A stretch of 64,000 nucleotides of DNA from Adiantum capillus-veneris (Eukaryota; Streptophyta; Polypodiopsida; Polypodiales; Pteridaceae): NCBI GenBank assembly GCA_014529385.2, contig CM043963.1:81981912-82045911 (forward strand), read 5' to 3'. The notes below the pieces were generated by a model that made no database searches, was not told where the DNA came from, and saw nothing but the letters and a program-made list of their open reading frames with translations. A program made the position numbers and the translations under genes. This document shows positions 53,371-64,000 of the stretch, one piece after another (the first letter of the stretch is position 1; each line of letters begins with the position of its first letter).

Positions 53371-56300
53371 ATGAGTAGTGACGAGGATGTGGGACCGTCC
53401 AACCGAAACACCTATCTCTCAATGAGGGTCTTATGTCCTTGTAATCAATGCAAGCATGCTGTGCGACGGACAAGACGTGTTTCTTTGCAGCACATTCGCG
53501 AATTTGGCGAGTTCGATCCATCTATTATAGATTGAGTTGTTGCCAATTATAACTCGTCGGACTCTGACACTGGCCAACAAGCAGCAATCTTGCAACCCAA
53601 TAGACGTGTTCGCAGGCGCTTTGGTCAAGCAGCATATGTGAGGCCACAAGATGTAGCCTCTGACAGCTTGGGGCATGATCATGCAGAGCACATTCCCAAC
53701 GAGGCAATGTTTGAGCCCGAGATTGATGAAATGATCGAGACGATCATGGATTCAGAAAGGCTTATCTATGATGATATGAAAAGTGAAGCCGATACGCCAT
53801 TGTATAATGGAGCACGTATGTCTAGATTGAAAGCACTCCTGGTTCTTCTCAACATGCAGGCAAAGTTTGGATGGAGTGACACTAGCGTCACAACGCTTTT
53901 CAGGTGATCTATTACAATTAGTTTACTTTAATAAAAATCTAAATGTATAATGATCTAATAGATTTTTACATGACTGTATCATATTTTTATGTTGTGTAGA
54001 TTGCTTAAAGAGCACATACTACCAGCTGACAATGTGATGCCAGATTCTCGAGATGAGGCAAGAAAGATTTTGCGAAACTTGGGGATGGATTACAATTCTA
54101 TCCACGCTTGTCCTAATGACTGCATTCTTTTCAGAGGGGAATACATAGACATGGAGAAGTGTCCGAAATGTGATTCCGAAAGATATCGAGTAGATCTCCA
54201 CGGGACAAAAATTCCACAAAAGGTTTTGCGACATTTTCCTCTGCTTCCTCGCATCAAGCATTTCTTCGAATGTAAGTCCATGGCCGCCCTAGCATCATGG
54301 CATGAGGAGAATAAATCTTCGGATGGTGTGCTACGAATTCCTGCAAATTGCGCAGACTGGAAAAATATAGATGGAACATGGTCGGATTTTGCCAGGGAAG
54401 CTCGAAATTTGCACTTAGGCCTGGCTATGGATGGCGTAAATCCATTTGGTCAAAGATCAACATCTTACAGTGTATGGTCCGTTGTCATCGTCAACTACAA
54501 CATTCCCCCGTGGTTGACTACGAAGAAGGGGCACCTATGGCTAAGCTTGATTGTGCCAGGGCGATATAAAGTGGAGAATATGGATGTGTATCTTCGTCCA
54601 CTATTGGAAGAGCTACAACAATTGTGGATTGGCATAGAGGTGGTGGATATGAGCCGACACACAGGACGACGGAATGCTTTGATCAGAGGCATTATAATGT
54701 GGACCATGCATGACTATCCCGGGCTAACAGAATGCTCAGGTGATCTATTGACACTCCTCACTCAGACACTGTAAATCTTGTTTTTTCCCATAGTTGATCT
54801 ATTATCATGTGTATACATGCAGGGCTTCAAACAAGCGGATACAGAGCATGTGTCACATGTGGACCTAGACTGAATGCACGTAGGGCGCCCTCACTGAAGA
54901 AGCAAATCTACGAAGGTCATCAAGCGTATCTTCCAGAGAATCATGTGTTACGCGACGGCTTTTTGGGAAGAGAGCCACCAAGGATGTCTGCACAAGCATG
55001 GTTAGAGCAGAAGGAGATGTGCGATGACGGATTGCCTCCAGGGATGAAGAGACTATCTCTATGGTACGAGTTACCATACTGGCCCCGACTCATGATCAAT
55101 CACTTGCTCGATCCAATGCACATATTCAAGAATGTGGGTAATCTACTATGGGACCATCTGACCGGCAAGAAAGATACTTTGGGAGCCAGAGTTGACCTTA
55201 GAAATGTGGATCGTATGGAGAAATATTGGCCGCAAACAGCGTCTGATGGATCGATAAAACTCCCTAAAGCACCATGGATTTTCACAGGAGCCCAAGAACG
55301 CAAAGTAAAAGAGACCATTCGATCTTTGCGGACCCCCACTGGCGTAATGCACTCGCTCCGAACGTGTTTTACTAAAGAAGGAAAGCTTACCGGTTTGAAG
55401 TCACACGATTGGCATAAAATGTGTCAGGTACGTTCATAGTGGACTTTAATATCATTGCATAAAATGTGGACTTTAATATCATTGCTGCACATACTTTACA
55501 ATTTATTTTACCGGTTGCCATTGAGGGATGTTTGTCTCTCGACATCCGTAACACAATCTACAAACTTGCAAAGCTGGTGCAATGGATCTCACAAAAGGAG
55601 ATCAACGTAGACTCCATACCATTCGCCAAACTAAATGCTGCGGAGCTTGTGTGCATGTTTGAGAAACATTTTCCTACTACCGTGCTAACCATTCAGGTGC
55701 ATCTTCTTGTTCACATAGTTGATGAGGTGGAAATAGCTGGCACAGTTCATTCCAGATGGATGTTCTTCTTAGAACGTTTCATGAAAACGCTTAAGGGATA
55801 TGTGCGTCAAAAGGCACGTCCGGAGGGTAGCATGGCAGAAGGTTGGTTGGTATCAAAGTCCCTAGTGTACATTGGAGAGTGGCTAGATGGATTTGATAAA
55901 GCCCGGGACACGCTATGGCGAACCATAGATGATGAGCGCATATCTGGGATTGTCATGTGCAATCTCGGTGTTGAGAAGAAGATGACAGAAGATCTAGAGG
56001 CTAAAATCAACCGATTTTGCATGCTTCACAATCCAATGATGCAAAAGTGGATTTCACAATATGAGGATGCAAAGCAAGAGCGACAAAGGGCACGAATCGA
56101 GTGGAGACGGGGAAGACGACCACCGATGCACTATCCGACGGGTCTGGAGAGCCTACCAACATTCATGAGCTTAAGATGGTTGCACAACCAATTGAAAAGC
56201 GCACAACAATGCGGTGACGAAGTGACTGAGGAAGAGTGGGAGTACTCTCGGGGTTGCGCGACCAAGGTAAGTTTACAATGTACGACTAGCTAGTGACTTT

Positions 56301-57099
56301 ATTTCTAAACGTTTGAACGGCCACTCATAATCTTTGTTCGTTGTAGTATAAGTCATACACAACAGCATGGTGTAAAGGTCGACATTTTAGGGTGGAACGG
56401 ATCGACAAAAAGCGTTTTACTCAAGATTGTGGAATCATGGCAAAATTTGAACAGTCTAGTCGACGACGTTCCTCTGATGCAGATCCTATGGTGGCGGAAC
56501 TCACTTACTTCGGCACGCTACAAGAGATTTTGAGAATCGATTACAGAGGATTTTTTGTCGACTTGTTCGACGTGCAATGGTTCAAGATAATCATGGAGGG
56601 TCGCAACGCTACTGTGCGTAGAGGAGAGTCTGGTTTTCTTGAGGTGGATTCTACTAAGAAATGGACTGACCTAAGAGACACTTTCGTACTACCCGAGCAT
56701 TGTGAACAAGTAAGTATGTAAATAGTTAACATCCCCCTTTTACAAGTTATGTGCTTGAAAGCTCTCATGTAAGTTATGTGGCTCTGGCAGGTAATATTTC
56801 ATCCTACAAAGTCTACATCAAACTGGTGGTACGTCATAGAGGTAGCCCCTCGTAGTGCAAGGACGTATGAAGGCTACCATGTGCCAATCACAACGGCATC
56901 AATGGAGGAGATCAGAGAAGATGCTCAATCAGAAGCCACTGCGGTGGTGCTAGACGAGCATCAAGATGCTACTACTCTATATGGGGTGCATGCAGAGGAG
57001 CTACAAAATGAAACAGAGGATATGTGTTTAAACAGAGAGCTCTATATAGATATAGGAAGTTATGCTGAGTTATGCGAGGATGAGAGAGAGATCTCTTAA
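53371..57099 (+). pseudogene. CACTA transposase, TNP2 type, six exons
   Basis: Exons 53371-53903, 54000-54739, 54823-55427, about 55490-56266, 56347-56709 and 56791-57099. Phases agree at every junction, giving about 1,108 codons. N-terminal Cys-rich VLCPCNQCKH; then the Transposase_21 region with ACPNDCILFRGEY, CPKC, LGLAMDGVNPFGQ, SLIVPGRYKVENMDVYLRPL and MWTMHDYPGL; then CVTCGP. Exon 4 carries the DUF4218-type part (LPVAIEGCLSLDIR, VHLLVHIVDEVEIAGTVHSRWMFFLERFMK) and exons 5-6 the DUF4216-type part (GIMAKFEQSS; VQWFKIIM). Defects: TGA at 53533, and no AG at the exon 4 acceptor, where TGCACAT stands, next to a 27-bp tandem duplication (55439). Otherwise well preserved. Confidence 0.9.
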
Positions 57100-57371
57100 A
57101 GCCACAAATATTGTATTTGAACAATTTTGCTCCATGTTGTAAAAGCTCTGGCTCTCTAAGTACTTTCCATGGTGTATAACGCTCTTTTCTACTCGCGCTC
57201 ACATCTTTTGATTGAAAATTCTGAGTTTTCGACTTGCCTCTTCTATCACTCAATTCATTGCGTCATTGTATTTATATGCATCATTACGTCATTGTATTTA
57301 ATGGTCTTTGCGTCATTGTCTACTCTATTCATTCAATATTAAGTTTAAATATTCGTGTGTTTAATGCAGGT
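57100..57371 (+). other. Intergenic spacer between the two CACTA genes
   Basis: A/T-rich, with TTGCGTCATTGTATTTA repeated loosely (about 57260-57300). It probably holds the first gene's terminator and the second's promoter or 5' intron: an acceptor-like TTAATGCAG lies at 57361-57369, just before the next ATG. Confidence 0.45.
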
Positions 57372-58681
57372 ATGGATGATGAGGAGTTTCTTTCTTCTTT
57401 GTCACCGCAGCAGAGACAGTGGTACGTGGAGCGTCATCGCTCTGGCGCATCATCGCGCGTTCCTACTTCATCCACATCTCCCTCTCTTTCGGAGCATTCG
57501 GCGCGCTCCGAAGCTTCGGTGTCGACGAGACGATCTTCACACTCGTCTAGACACCGGCGCTCTAGTGGTGGCGGTGGCGGTTGTTGTGGGGATTCCGCCG
57601 CCGATGCCTCCACACCGCCTCGTGTTCGACGAGGCTCTTTACCCTCCCCTTCTTTGCCCGCCCCCACACCAGCCACAACATCGCCATCTATGCCAGGTTT
57701 TGCACGGCTGACTGTTCCTAGCAGCTACACACCTCTACCTACTCCGCCAGGAGCCACCCCACTCGACACTCCTCGCTTCGGGGCCCAGACGCCGGTGGAG
57801 ACACCTGACGTCCGTACCCCCATCGACACGCCGCTAGAGACCCCTGCCGGGACACCCAGGTTCACGCGTCACCGGCCAGAGGGCTTGCCTTACTCCGTCG
57901 ACTTCAGCGGCGGCATCATCATGGATGATGACGGCAAGAAGGTGATCTCGTGCATGCGTGGTCTTTGCTCTCAGCTGTTTAGACACTACATACTAAACAA
58001 ATGGAGTGAAGTACCAAGTGATTTAAAAGCCAGAGTCATCAGCATACTTCATGATGAGTTTCCCGTTCCAACACGGGATCAACGCTTCAATGAAGACCTG
58101 ATGAAGATTCGAATGCGCGAATACTGCAAACACAAGCGTTCCGAAGTGCAAAAATCAATCAAGCATGGGTGGAACAGGCCAGATTGGCTGGCCAAAGAAG
58201 ATTGGAAGAATGCGAAGAAAGCAGCGCGCGAGAATCCCGACAAGTGGAAGCAACAAAAGGATGCAGTCAGAGCGCGAGTAGAGGCAGGGAGCTCGCACCA
58301 CTTGGGGAGCGGTGGATGGGCATCATTTGAGGCCGATTTTGTAAGTGTTTTCGCATTTCTCTTTATGTTCTATAGTTTAGGGTTTATGAGATTTTTAATT
58401 CTAACATAATGAAATCTTTGTATGTTTTGACAGTGGTCGATGACAGGACGTGATCCCACACCGTACGAGCGCGAGTACGCAGGCAGGAAGGGCTTAAACG
58501 CCCTGATGGACATTCTCAGTTCTCGCGGCGGCATGGTTAGTATTAGGGTTTACTCTTTTCTATTTTTTGTATTGTTTTATAAATGTCGTTATATGTTTAT
58601 ACTTACTGAAACCTGTCTTATTGTCTTTTTTTGCAGAATCCGACAGATACGCCGCTTGGACGCGATGAGACGTCTGACTAG
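57372..58681 (+). CDS. CACTA second gene, TNPA/Transposase_24-like
   Basis: Three exons: 57372-58340, 58434-58535 and 58637-58681. Every junction is phase 0 and there is no internal stop; 371 codons. Start MDDEEFLSSLSPQQRQWYVE. The first half is low-complexity: Ser/Arg/Gly-rich, then a Thr-Pro-rich stretch (PIDTPLETPAGTPRF) with many possible proline-directed phosphorylation sites. The second half has the conserved layout of plant CACTA accessory transposases: SEVPSDLKARVISILHDEFP, HGWNRPDWLAKEDWKNAKKA, GRDPTPYEREYAGRKG. In En/Spm, TNPA binds subterminal repeats; the GCGACGCT repeats here are the likely target. The first intron's donor is GTAAGTG; the second's is GTTAGT. May still be functional. 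Confidence 0.82.
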
Positions 58682-59195
58682 ACGACGTCAGTTTAGCCGT
58701 AGCTAGATAGCATTAGTTTAGGGTTTCTCATAGCTTATGTATCATGAGACGGATTTTATACGTCTTTTTGAACCATGTATATTATTACATTTGTCACCGC
58801 AGTTCATTTTGCCAATCAATTCTTTATGCCTATGATGTTGTACAATTGTCATTATTACATTTTCCAATCAATTCATTTTGCCTATGATGTGTACAATTGT
58901 CAATTTTATGCTTGTCAATTTTTCAAACAATGCATCTTGTGGGTGACTATTTTGGGTCTATTATCTACCCTTGCACTTTTTTTAAAAAGTGAATCAAGTA
59001 CAATATGGTTGATGGGTGGTAGGGCATTCAATGCCCTGTCACCAAAAAAAATTTCTCTCGGGCGTCGCTATAACCGTCGCTATTTATGGCTCTGGAGCAT
59101 CGCTATAAGCGTCGCTATAGACTTGTGTGTAAACATTGCTATAACCTTCGCTATGACCGTCGCTGTCATAAAATCTAATATCTAACCAACCCAAA
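58682..59195 (+). repeat. CACTA 3' region with subterminal repeats, end lost
   Basis: A/T-rich up to 59040, with short words repeated (CAATTGTCATTATTACATTT-like). Then seven CGTCGCTAT-like motifs between 59055 and 59170. Orientation is opposite to most of those at the 5' end, as expected for subterminal repeats. No CACTA terminus follows. Confidence 0.8.
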
Positions 59196-60789
59196 TGATT
59201 TTCTCATATTAAATTGATCACTTAATGTGGGAGAATAAACGGGAACAAGTGTTAAGATATAGATATGTGCTTATAGATCTATCTCAACACGGGGCCAATG
59301 GTAAAGGGGCCCAAAAGGGAGATGGTCTATCAAAGAGCAAGGCTAACCAATGGAGCATAAGACCTTAGGGTTAGCTTCATTGAAGACCTCCAATAAATGT
59401 GTGTAAAAGTCCGTTGACCTTAGGTAAGCTAGGGCTGAGCTTGAGGTGGGAACCCGGCCCAAGCTCGAGGTGCTTGTCCTGCTCGAGGTGCTTGTCCTGC
59501 TTGAGGTGCTTGTCGTGCTTAAGGTGTTTGTCATGCTTGAGGTGCTTGACTGGCTCCATGATTGAGGTGCTTGACTTGCTGCATGATTAAGGTACTTGAG
59601 GTGCCTTGAGAAGCTTGCCTGAGATGCTTGTGGGAACACCCCCTAGTTCAAGTGCTTTGTCATGCTTGGTGAGTAAGGTGCTTGATCACCTAAAGTCAAA
59701 AGCATTCCTACAAGAGGGGGGCCGAGCCCTTTCCCTAGGGGCTAGAGAGAGAACACCCACTCACACACACAAGGGAAGCCCCAACTTGAAGAGGCAGCAA
59801 GGACACATGTCAGGCCCCTACCCATGTTACCTTCATGTGTTGCTTGAAGCCTATTGGCTAAGCTTCAAAGGGGTCCAATGATAAATTACATGAATTATCT
59901 AATTGTTTTAGCATTTATCTAGCCCTCTCTCTCAAAAAGGAAAGGGGGACACTTGTCTCAAGGCTACCCCTACTGCTTGTAATGCCTCCTGCTCATGATT
60001 GGCTAGGCCTGGGAGGGTCCAATGAGCTTCAAGAATGAGCTACAAGGGGGGGTCGACCCAAGCGAGCTATGGGCTTTCTTAAGGGGTATACTCACCCACA
60101 CACACTCGCAATCACTCTCATTGTGTGCTATGCAAAGTGCAAGAGCTCCCTCTCCAAGCAAGTAGAGGTTGAGAGCCTACACCAACACTCTTGGCTATGG
60201 AGTGCAAATCCAACCAAGAGCCATGCTTCAATTCTTGAGCTTGTCATCTCCTTCTTCTTCATTACTATGCTATTATGTATGCTAGCAACAAGAGTATGAT
60301 AAGTGAGGAACTAGTTCTTTCTCCTATGAAATGCTTCTTCTTCCTCTTCCCTACCCTCATTCCCTGCTAGCTCTCTCCACCTTCGAAGGTGTTTGAGGTC
60401 TTGGGACCGAGGCTTGGGACAATTAAATCTTTCTTCAAGTTCATGTTATGCTATGATTGTGATGCATGAAGCTTTCCATCTTCATTGCATCACCTAGGTC
60501 ACAAGGAACACAAAGAATGTATTGTAACAAGTCTCTCTTAATGGGAGAAATCATAATACAAATGCCTATTGGAGGGGGGATCGGCTCCACATAAATCCGG
60601 TCCTCAACTGTTGTCATGTTCTCTAAATTCTCTCTCTTGCAAAAGTATTTTTCATGCCAAGTTAACTAATTTCTATGATTATGTTGCTATCTTCAATTAT
60701 GTCTACCCGCTATGCTCACAAAGTTATTTCTCAAAAGTATTCTTATTAATTTCTGCTATTCTCAAGTTGAATAGGCTAATTCCATTACA
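59196..60789 (+). repeat. 5' LTR of fourth gypsy element
   Basis: The right end (CCATTACA) is set by the PBS. The left end is approximate, placed at TGATTTTCTC from the TG rule and from the extent of similarity to 10100. An 18-bp minisatellite lies at 59464-59553. Confidence 0.7.
59464..59553. repeat. 18-bp minisatellite inside the LTR
   Basis: Five units of CT(C/T)GAGGTGCTTGTCCTG, the first two identical. Two longer, diverged units follow to about 59610. Minus-strand frames here read a KHLKHD-type peptide repeat, a by-product. Confidence 0.92.
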
Positions 60790-60790
60790 T

Positions 60791-60802
60791 TGGTATCAGA
60801 GC
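60791..60802 (+). other. Primer binding site, initiator tRNA-Met type
   Basis: TGGTATCAGAGC exactly, one base after the LTR end. Confidence 0.92.
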
Positions 60803-61204
60803 ATTTGGTTTCTCTTTTCTTGCTTAAGAAGAGAGGTCCTTAAGTAGCCTATAAATGGTTGATGTTGTTAATTATAATAGGGTAAGTGGAACTGGGATCT
60901 AATATCGGTTTTGTTAAGCCCACTATGTGGGGGATGGTGCACACCTCGGGAGATTTGGACTTAATAATGGAGTCTTTTTAGACTTGCCTACGACTTTACC
61001 ATTATTGAGCCATAAGAAGTCCGAAAGGAGCTAGCCCTTGGCAACTCTGCTATGTTAGACCTACTCCTCTACTCTCTATAATTAACCACTTTGAGCCGTG
61101 GGTGTAGATACTTAAGAGCCAATTTTCAAAGGCTAAGAGGAGTGGCAACTAAGGTTTTGAATTGCCAAAGCATACACTAAGTACATACATAAAATTTTGT
61201 TAAC
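60803..61204 (+). other. Leader of fourth gypsy element
   Basis: About 400 bp between PBS and gag ATG. No frame, repeat or structure I can support. Confidence 0.6.
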
Positions 61205-64000
61205 ATGGCTGACAATAATCAAGAGAGTAGAATGAACATTGATAGCTTTGATTTTGCACATGAAGGTGCTAATGATAATGCTCCCATGTTTGTGAATTAT
61301 CTTGTGACTAGGTTGCAACAAGCTATGGGCAACCCTACCTTGCAAGCCGAAGTTACTCAACAACTTCGTGCCTATGGAATTTCCCTTCCTCTCCAAGAGG
61401 AGAGAGAGCTTAGGAGGCCTCTTGAAGAGACCCCCAAAAGAAGACTCTCTCCCATTTGAGAGGAGGAATCCAAAGAGAAAGAAAGCAATGAAAGTCTAAG
61501 TTCTTCTGAAGATGTGGCTCCACGAAGAAGGCGGTCTAGACGATCGCCTACTCCTCCCAAGAGGAAAAGAGCAACCCATAGTCCTTCTCCTCATCACTCT
61601 GAAAGGCAAGAGAGGAAACAAAGGAAGAAAAGGGCTAGGAAGAGGTCACCCTCGTCTCCTTCTTCTTCACCTTCCTCCTCTTCCGATGAAAGTTATGGCT
61701 ATTCTCCTAGAGAATACAAGAGGGGAGGACATCACAAATCATTTCCTGCATGGCGAAGGTCACAAAAGCTAAAGAAGTTCAAGGAGGGAGGAAAGAGTAT
61801 CTCTTTTCTCACCTACGATGGCACCTTTGGTGCTACCGACAAAGTCTTGGCATTCATCCAGAAATTTGACACGGCCTTTGGGGACGAGGGCTTCATAGAG
61901 TCCTCCAAGCTACGTCATGTAGCTATGCACTTCCAAAAATCAGCTCGTCAATGGTGGGCTAGCCTTCGTGGCAATGGAGAAGCCCCAAAGACATGGAAAA
62001 CTCTACGAGTTTCCATCATGAAGCAATTTCTGCCAAGCGATACTAAAGATAAAGTTCTTACTGAATGGCGCGGCTTGAAGCTTCTCTCTCATGAGTCTAT
62101 CAACAAGTATGTAGACAAGTTTTGGGATTTACATCTCAAAGCTACTGTCTTTCAAAAGATAGACTTTGCCGAGCAAAGACAGCAATTCTGTGCGGGATTA
62201 CCTGAAGAGATGGTCGAATACATCAACTCTCAACGGCCCTGTACTATTACCGAAGTAATCCACCACACCATGGTTGCTTCACGCATCAATTTCCATCAAG
62301 GGGCTAGACGTAATGTCAAGCCCATGGAAAACAAAGATAAAAATGATGCAAAGGGGAAATCCAATGCTCAAAATAATTCCCAAGGCACTTCCAACAACAA
62401 CAACAATCGGTCCAAGGAGAAGGGAGTTTACAAAGGTAAAAACAAACTCTCTCCTGAAGAGCTTGAAGCTTTTCGCAAGGACCATAAGTGTTTCAAGTGT
62501 GGAGAGCAAGGACATGGCTATCGTTCTTGCCCCAAGAAGAATACTCGCAATGAGACTCCTAGAGCTTCCACCATCGAAGCTCCAAAAGAGGATGCTCATT
62601 GCAAAGGATCATCACTCTCCTATGCTTGGGGAAAGGTAAGAGAGCATGATGCCTTCATCTTGTTTGACCCTGGCTCTACTCTTAACTTCATATCAATAGA
62701 GTTGGCCACCAAGTTGGGCATTAGAGCTTTTGAGATGGGAGATATAGTAGTCGCTGATGCAGCTTTCAAGGGACAACAAGCCTCCGTTACTCCCTTGATT
62801 GGGAAGTTGAGGCTTCATGTCGAAAGCCATGTCGACAAAGAAGACTTCTTCATCTCTCCTCTCCAACATCAGGATGTTATCCTAGGGGCACCATGGTTTG
62901 ATCGCATGGCTGCCAACATGAAGTTCCCTGAAAGGAGAATTTACTTCACTTACAGGGGAAAGAACATGTATATAGATGCTAGTGAGCGTGGTCGCACTAT
63001 TCCACTTGTAAATCCTCTTTCTTTTGATAAGTCAATGAAGAGCTCAGTTTCTGTGTACATGATTTTTGTCAAAGAGTCTCCAAAAGATACTAATGTTTCA
63101 TCAAATGTAAATGATAGGAATCAAGAAGAGTTAGACCTGTCTAATTTTCTAAAAGGATTCCAAGATGTGTTCATCGATGATATCCCTATGGACTTACCTC
63201 CAAAACGAGGGGATGATGACCATCGTATTGAGCTCCTTCCTGGAAGCTCACCACCTAACAAGCCTCCTTATCGAGTCTCACAAGCTCAACAAGAGGAGAT
63301 CATGAGGCAAGTACAAGAGCTGGTAGACAAAGGGATGGTGAGGCCTAGTTCCTCTCCCTTTTGTTCTCCAGTCCTTTTAGTGCAAAAGAAAGATGGTACA
63401 TACCGTATGTGTGTGGACTATCGAGCACTAAACCATATCACTATCAAAAACAGATTTCCCGTACCTCGGGTAGAAGATCTGTTTGATAAGCTACAAGGCT
63501 CTACCTACTTCAGTAGGATTGACCTTAAGAGTGGCTATCATCAAATAAGGATATTGGATGAAGATATCTTAAAGACCGCGTTTCGCACAACGTTTAGTCT
63601 TTATGAATATCTAGTCATGCCTTTTGGCTTGACTAATGCACCAGCTACGTTCAATCGTTTGATGTAGAAAATTTTTAGACCATATCGAAAATTCACTGGA
63701 GTGTTCTTTGATGATATCATCATCTACTCCAAGTCTTTGGAGGAACATAAGCAGCATCTCCAAGTGATTTTTCAAGCATTGAGGGAGAACAAGCTTTATC
63801 TCAACCAAAAGAAAAGCAAATTCTTCCTTCAAGAGATTCAATACTTAGGTCATATTATCTCTAAAGATGGTATCCAAATGGATCCATCAAAGTTAGAGGT
63901 AATAAAAGCATGGCCTAGCCCAAGAAATCTACATGAGCTAAGAAGCTTTACTGGTATGTGTGCATACTATAGACGCTTCATAGCAAAATTCTCTCAAGTA
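61205..64000 (+). pseudogene. Gag-pol of fourth gypsy element, partial
   Basis: ATG at 61205 (MADNNQESRMNIDSFDF). One frame to the window end with TGA at 61457 and TAG at 63665. After the first stop comes an Arg/Ser-rich stretch like that of SR splicing proteins ([31 protein letters not shown]). Capsid: [20 protein letters not shown]. Knuckle [14 protein letters not shown] (about 62490). Protease: [17 protein letters not shown] (Asp-Pro-Gly) and [63 protein letters not shown], then FFDDIIIYS (the catalytic F-x-D-D box, about 63702) and YLGHIISKDGIQMDPSKL. RNase H and integrase would lie beyond the edge. Confidence 0.92.

Larger units (their letters stand above)
51089..59195 (+). mobile_element. 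CACTA (En/Spm) DNA transposon, 3' terminus missing
   Basis: The 5' end CACTACAAGA at 51089 is the usual CACTA terminus; it sits inside gypsy RT coding sequence, with CAT as the possible 3-bp target site. Subterminal GCGACGCT-type repeats lie in both ends (51113-51210, 59055-59170). Between them are a microsatellite cluster, a captured HMA fragment, a six-exon TNP2-type gene and a three-exon TNPA-like gene. The expected TCTTGTAGTG at the right end is absent, apparently displaced by the gypsy LTR that starts near 59196. Confidence 0.92.
59196..64000 (+). mobile_element. Fourth gypsy element, running off the right edge
   Basis: A long LTR (about 59196-60789), an initiator-Met-type PBS and a gag-pol frame with gag, protease and RT through the window end. 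It is of a different lineage from the giant family: classic CX2CX4HX4C knuckle, DPGS protease loop, Met PBS. It is inserted at, or has replaced, the CACTA right end. Confidence 0.93.

Noticed and set aside
59343-59639. Minus-strand Ser-Thr and Lys-His-Leu repeat frames
   Set aside because: By-products of the 18-bp minisatellite in the LTR.

Overview
The window is plant nuclear DNA made almost entirely of transposable elements and simple-sequence repeats; I see no confident free-standing host gene, tRNA or rRNA. Evidence for a land plant: Ty1/copia and several Ty3/gypsy elements with plant-type primer binding sites (tRNA-Met-like and tRNA-Asp-like), a spliced CACTA (En/Spm) transposon with TNP2-type and TNPA-like genes, and a captured fragment of a plant heavy-metal-associated (HMA) domain gene. 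Very long (CA)n and (CT)n tracts and the kind of gypsy proteins would suit a large fern- or lycophyte-like genome, but that is inference.

Layout. 1-712: LTR-like fragment, minus strand. 2721-7489: decayed copia element. 7490-17787: patchwork of relics, namely a DNA-methyltransferase-like fragment, a LINE ORF1-like pseudogene, an old LTR piece, a long tract of degenerate repeats, a minus-strand pseudogene with a DGQH motif and a clear intron, and a gypsy protease fragment. 17788-41679: a 23.9-kb composite bounded by ~956-bp LTRs and a perfect GGTGG target duplication; it is a giant gypsy element (~17.1 kb of its own) carrying a younger 6.8-kb gypsy element (28471-35249, CCAAG duplication, 381-bp LTRs differing by five transitions). 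43238-51088: the 5' half of a second member of the giant family. It is interrupted by a CACTA transposon (51089 to about 59195), whose 3' end is replaced by a fourth gypsy element (LTR from about 59196, gag-pol running off the right edge).

Most interesting signals. (1) The giant family carries dispersed copies of a 22-bp palindrome in its non-coding parts. The second family member carries the same palindrome with a symmetric base change in both arms, so self-complementarity has been kept. (2) The giant element has an extra retropepsin-like domain downstream of integrase, a duplicated H2C2 zinc-binding domain, an ORF upstream of gag, and a large unrecognised ORF next to the 3' LTR. (3) The CACTA element carries a transduplicated HMA-domain gene fragment and a perfect 36-bp subterminal hairpin. 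(4) Nonsense codons in the elements are often CAG-to-TAG or CGA-to-TGA, as expected from decay by cytosine methylation in CHG and CG contexts.
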